From contig CM034603.1 in NCBI GenBank assembly GCA_020091685.1, positions 33,465,696-33,529,695 of the forward strand: a stretch of 64,000 bases of DNA, in the 5' to 3' direction. Position 1 is the first letter of the stretch, and each line of letters opens with the position of its first letter. Made by a program: the position numbers and the translations under genes. This DNA comes from Lutjanus erythropterus. Taxonomy: Eukaryota > Chordata > Actinopteri > Lutjaniformes > Lutjanidae. The notes under the pieces were generated by a model that searched no databases, had not been told where the DNA came from, and saw only the letters and a program-made list of their open reading frames with translations. Shown here in pieces: positions 62,901-64,000 of this stretch.

Positions 62901-63528
62901 GCTGTGACAACAAACACGGACTGCCCGTCTGTGTCACACCTCTGACTGTTTACAAAACTTCAGCTAATTTCTTTTAAATCTTTCAGATCTTCTTCGCTCT
63001 TCTCCTGTCTTTGCACATTTATTCAGCGTGTTACTGCGAATGTTCTCATATGCTGACACATTTTCAACTTGGTCAGGAGTGTGTTTGCCTCTGCGCTGCA
63101 GATTTTTATCTTTCCATTGTTTACATTTTGAGAAAGCACTGAAGCTATATCACAATATTAAGAAATCTCACATGATATTCATATAACAATGTTAATTGAC
63201 AATTTAGAATATACTGTCAGAAAAAAAAAAGATTTGCACACAATAGGGTTGAGACCCCCATATCCTGAAGTTAATCAGAATTAATCGTGGTAAGGTTCGG
63301 TTTTGAAATGATCCCCAGTAAAGTAACATTAACACAATTTACATACAGCTTCATTGTGCTTACTTGAGACAGTGCAGAGGCCCTGGTGGAGCAACACGGG
63401 CCACACTGGCTCCGTTGACGGTGCTGAGCTGGACTTCAGAGATGTAGAGAGTGATGGAAGAGGACTGCAGTCTGGTCTTCACAACCTCCAGAGGACAAGT
63501 CAAAATAGCGCCCACTGTGCCACCACAT
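46326..63528 (-). CDS. slc25a36: Mitochondrial pyrimidine nucleotide carrier (SLC25 family), 5' partial gene
   Basis: Solute carrier 25 member 36 (PNC2). The family exchanges or uniports pyrimidine and guanine nucleotides across the mitochondrial inner membrane. Coding segments on the minus strand are 63528-63364, 59359-59282, 55810-55710, 48826-48760, 48654-48365 and 46519-46326 (stop TAG at 46326-46328). Every internal junction is GT-AG and the phases join exactly. They give 297 residues; with a 14-codon first exon, as in the human protein, the total is 311, the usual length. Three carrier repeats are visible with signature motifs PLEVVK (about residue 26), PIWLIK (about 138, Trp in place of the acidic residue, typical of this subfamily) and PHEVIR (about 246). 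The C-terminal stretch [10 protein letters not shown] matches SLC25A36 better than its paralogue SLC25A33. Whether this is the a or b teleost copy cannot be told. The first exon and promoter lie beyond 64000. Confidence 0.96.
46520..48364 (-). other. slc25a36: slc25a36 intron 6 (with dispersed repeat at 47555-47735)
   Basis: This GT-AG intron of 1,845 bp holds no coding signal. At 47555-47735 is a dispersed fish repeat containing GAGATATCGTGTTCA followed by ACAAGAATGGGACGGAC. A diverged copy of the same sequence lies at about 39165-39275. Confidence 0.8.
48365..48654 (-). CDS. slc25a36: slc25a36 coding exon 6
   Basis: This 290-bp exon, the largest, lies between acceptor TTACAG and donor GTAACT. 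It encodes about residues 152-247: the rest of repeat 2 ([20 protein letters not shown]), an acidic matrix loop ([14 protein letters not shown], about residues 213-226), and helix 5 ending AYPH. The repeat-3 signature PHEVIR is split by the following intron after the first base of Glu248. Confidence 0.96.
48760..48826 (-). CDS. slc25a36: slc25a36 coding exon 5
   Basis: This 67-bp exon lies between acceptor TCCCAG and donor GTGAGG. It encodes about residues 130-150 ([20 protein letters not shown] plus T). It carries the repeat-2 signature PIWLIK, in which Trp replaces the usual Asp/Glu; this is characteristic of the SLC25A33/A36 pyrimidine carriers. It is separated from exon 6 by an intron of only 105 bp, the shortest in the gene. 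Confidence 0.96.
50428..51240. mobile_element. TTAA-flanked inverted-repeat element (T2/Kolobok-like MITE)
   Basis: The left end reads TTAA then AAGGAGCAATGTGTAAGATA; the right end in reverse complement reads TTAA then AGGTGCAATGTGTGAGATA. TTAA target duplications are at 50424-50427 and 51241-51244. It is about 813 bp with no ORF, hence non-autonomous. The TTAAAGG-type terminus matches the T2 family described from Xenopus (Kolobok superfamily); the assignment is inference from the ends only. It lies inside slc25a36 intron 4. Confidence 0.75.
51590..51637 (-). other. Candidate alternative (poison) cassette exon in slc25a36 intron 4
   Basis: On the minus strand a 48-bp GC-rich segment starts after an acceptor-like CCCCCCATATCTGCAG and ends at GTGAGTAC, a near-consensus donor. 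It is open in one frame ([16 protein letters not shown]). That is not the frame entered from exon 4: exon 4 ends in phase 1, so inclusion reads Gly-Tyr-stop (TAG). It would therefore truncate the carrier after about residue 130. Known: vertebrate genes often tune expression with such exons. Inferred: that this one is used. Confidence 0.25.
54635..54732 (-). other. Second candidate cassette exon in slc25a36 intron 4
   Basis: This 98-bp GC-rich minus-strand segment lies between acceptor-like TTACTTAAACAG and donor-like CAG/GTAGCA. It is open throughout in the phase delivered by exon 4. Its length is not a multiple of three, so exon 5 would be read out of frame and reach a TGA soon after. The acceptor tract is weak. 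It could equally be a conserved noncoding element. Confidence 0.15.
55710..55810 (-). CDS. slc25a36: slc25a36 coding exon 4
   Basis: This 101-bp exon lies between acceptor CTACAG and donor GTAATG. It encodes about residues 96-128 ([20 protein letters not shown], then [13 protein letters not shown]). These residues form the end of repeat 1 and the start of helix 3. It ends in phase 1, with one base of Gly129, before the 6.9-kb intron that contains the candidate cassette exons. Confidence 0.96.
56560..57130. promoter_or_regulatory. Candidate intronic regulatory element with paired homeodomain sites
   Basis: This non-repetitive, TAAT-rich stretch contains a perfect inverted pair, TGCTAATGA at 56904-56912 and TCATTAGCA at 56944-56952, about 31 bp apart. 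Further TAATTA/ATTA motifs follow (for example CTAATTATAAC near 56990). Such composition is typical of vertebrate conserved noncoding elements. Without an alignment this is only a suggestion. Confidence 0.2.
57225..57386. mobile_element. Small (about 160 bp) inverted-repeat element
   Basis: CCAAGGTGGGAAATCAAC at 57225-57242 is the inverse of GTTAATTTCCCACCTTGT at 57369-57386 (16 of 18 positions). An inner pair ACCAGCCA / TGGCTGGT lies just inside. It looks like a short foldback or MITE, but no clear target duplication is visible. Confidence 0.55.
59282..59359 (-). CDS. slc25a36: slc25a36 coding exon 3
   Basis: This 78-bp exon lies between acceptor CTGCAG and donor GTATGT. It encodes about residues 70-94, including [15 protein letters not shown]. 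That is the matrix-helix-to-helix-2 segment of repeat 1 with the conserved RGL(G)PNL pattern of SLC25 carriers. The exon starts with the third base of Lys69 and ends with the first two bases of Arg95. It is in frame with both neighbours. Confidence 0.96.
59360..63363 (-). other. slc25a36: slc25a36 intron 2, 4.0 kb
   Basis: No coding signal is seen. At about 59865-60000 is a fragment of the dispersed element with ATATGAAGCTAGCACCAG and GACTGGAAACAGG, the same family as the pieces at 1-790, 3056-3370 and 26901-27785. The rest is AT-rich single-copy-looking sequence. Confidence 0.85.
63364..63528 (-). CDS. slc25a36: slc25a36 coding exon 2
   Basis: This 165-bp exon begins after acceptor TTCCAG and ends CTCAA before donor GTAAGC. 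It encodes about residues 15-68, starting [20 protein letters not shown]. It covers the first transmembrane helix of carrier repeat 1 and the first PX[DE]XX[KR] motif (PLEVVK). The first base completes a Gly codon begun in the missing exon 1, and the last two bases begin Lys69. The segment [13 protein letters not shown] is a subfamily hallmark between helices 1 and 2. Confidence 0.96.
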
Positions 63529-64000
63529 CTGGAAGGAAGAAGGGAAGGGGATAAGGATGCAGAAATAAAGAGGATGGTGGGAGACAGACAGTTAGTTATA
63601 AAATAACAGTTATAAAATAGTGATGTAAATGAATATCTATATATCACGTATCATATATAGTGCTTGTATTGCGTTTTGGTTTTCTAGGAACTTTTTCCTC
63701 ATTTAGCTTGTCACGTTAAATGTTTCTGAGTTCTTAAAAAGGGCTATATAAATGCTATATTATTATTCTTATTATTCTTCTTCTTATTATTATTATTATA
63801 TTTGGTCCAAGTCACATCTATATTTTTTTATTTCTCCTCTGCCAGTGTTTTTTTAAACCCTTCTTTAATACTGATGTCCAAACTACTGGTAACACAATCT
63901 GTTATTCCTTTGAGCTCTAAAATTATCTAGGAGCAGGCAGACATCCGCACACCATGACCTGGTGTTATGATATGCAAGATACTGCAATGTGTAAGCTGCC
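63529..64000 (-). other. slc25a36: slc25a36 intron 1, 5' part outside window
   Basis: This is sequence upstream (in gene terms) of the exon-2 acceptor. It contains a degenerate TTA/TTC repeat at about 63757-63800 and no exon. Exon 1 and the promoter must lie to the right of the window. Confidence 0.85.

Noticed and set aside
46326..63528. slc25a33 as the identity of the carrier
   Set aside because: The C-terminal [10 protein letters not shown], the VTCPLEV/LTCPLEV helix region and the DSTQVHM segment fit SLC25A36; SLC25A33 differs at these places.

Overview
The window is vertebrate nuclear DNA, most likely from a teleost fish. One spliced gene with GT-AG introns of up to about 6.9 kb sits in DNA full of (CA)n microsatellites and short TTAA-flanked inverted-repeat elements of the kind common in percomorph genomes. 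There is no operon, CRISPR array or prokaryotic feature. I could not identify the species.

The only securely identified gene is slc25a36, a mitochondrial inner-membrane pyrimidine nucleotide carrier, on the minus strand. Six coding exons lie at 63528-63364, 59359-59282, 55810-55710, 48826-48760, 48654-48365 and 46519-46326. They join in phase into the last 297 residues of a protein expected to be 311 residues long. The first coding exon, about 14 codons, lies beyond the right edge. A long 3' UTR probably runs left from 46325, perhaps to about 41.69 kb. The largest intron holds two GC-rich, splice-site-bounded candidate cassette exons (51590-51637 and 54635-54732). Either would break the reading frame, so they look like possible poison exons.

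Left of the gene (about 1-41.6 kb) is intergenic or large-intron DNA. At 37.05-37.32 kb a CpG-rich block with two CCAAT boxes and a perfect splice donor looks like the promoter and untranslated first exon of another minus-strand gene. In the human arrangement SPSB4 follows SLC25A36 on the same strand, so spsb4 is a guess, but no SPRY coding exon is visible. At 17756-17931 a minus-strand open segment with a strong acceptor and one hydrophobic helix may be the last exon of an unidentified membrane protein. A GC-rich block at 21.2-21.43 kb may be another first exon.

Much of the rest is transposon debris: T2/Kolobok-like TTAA elements (6671-7434, 8247-8903, 12144-12281, 28983-29765, 50428-51240 and others), a decayed Tc1-like transposon at 12372-13390 with TA target duplication, a second Tc1-like transposase fossil at 23.1-23.4 kb, a hAT-like element at 24423-25403, and several nested insertions. 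A 56-bp tandem array lies at 5411-5746, and long one-strand pyrimidine tracts at 5.9, 23.6 and 34.4 kb. I see no previously undescribed biological system. The most useful leads are the candidate poison exons, the unassigned terminal exon, the 37-kb promoter and the nested repeats.
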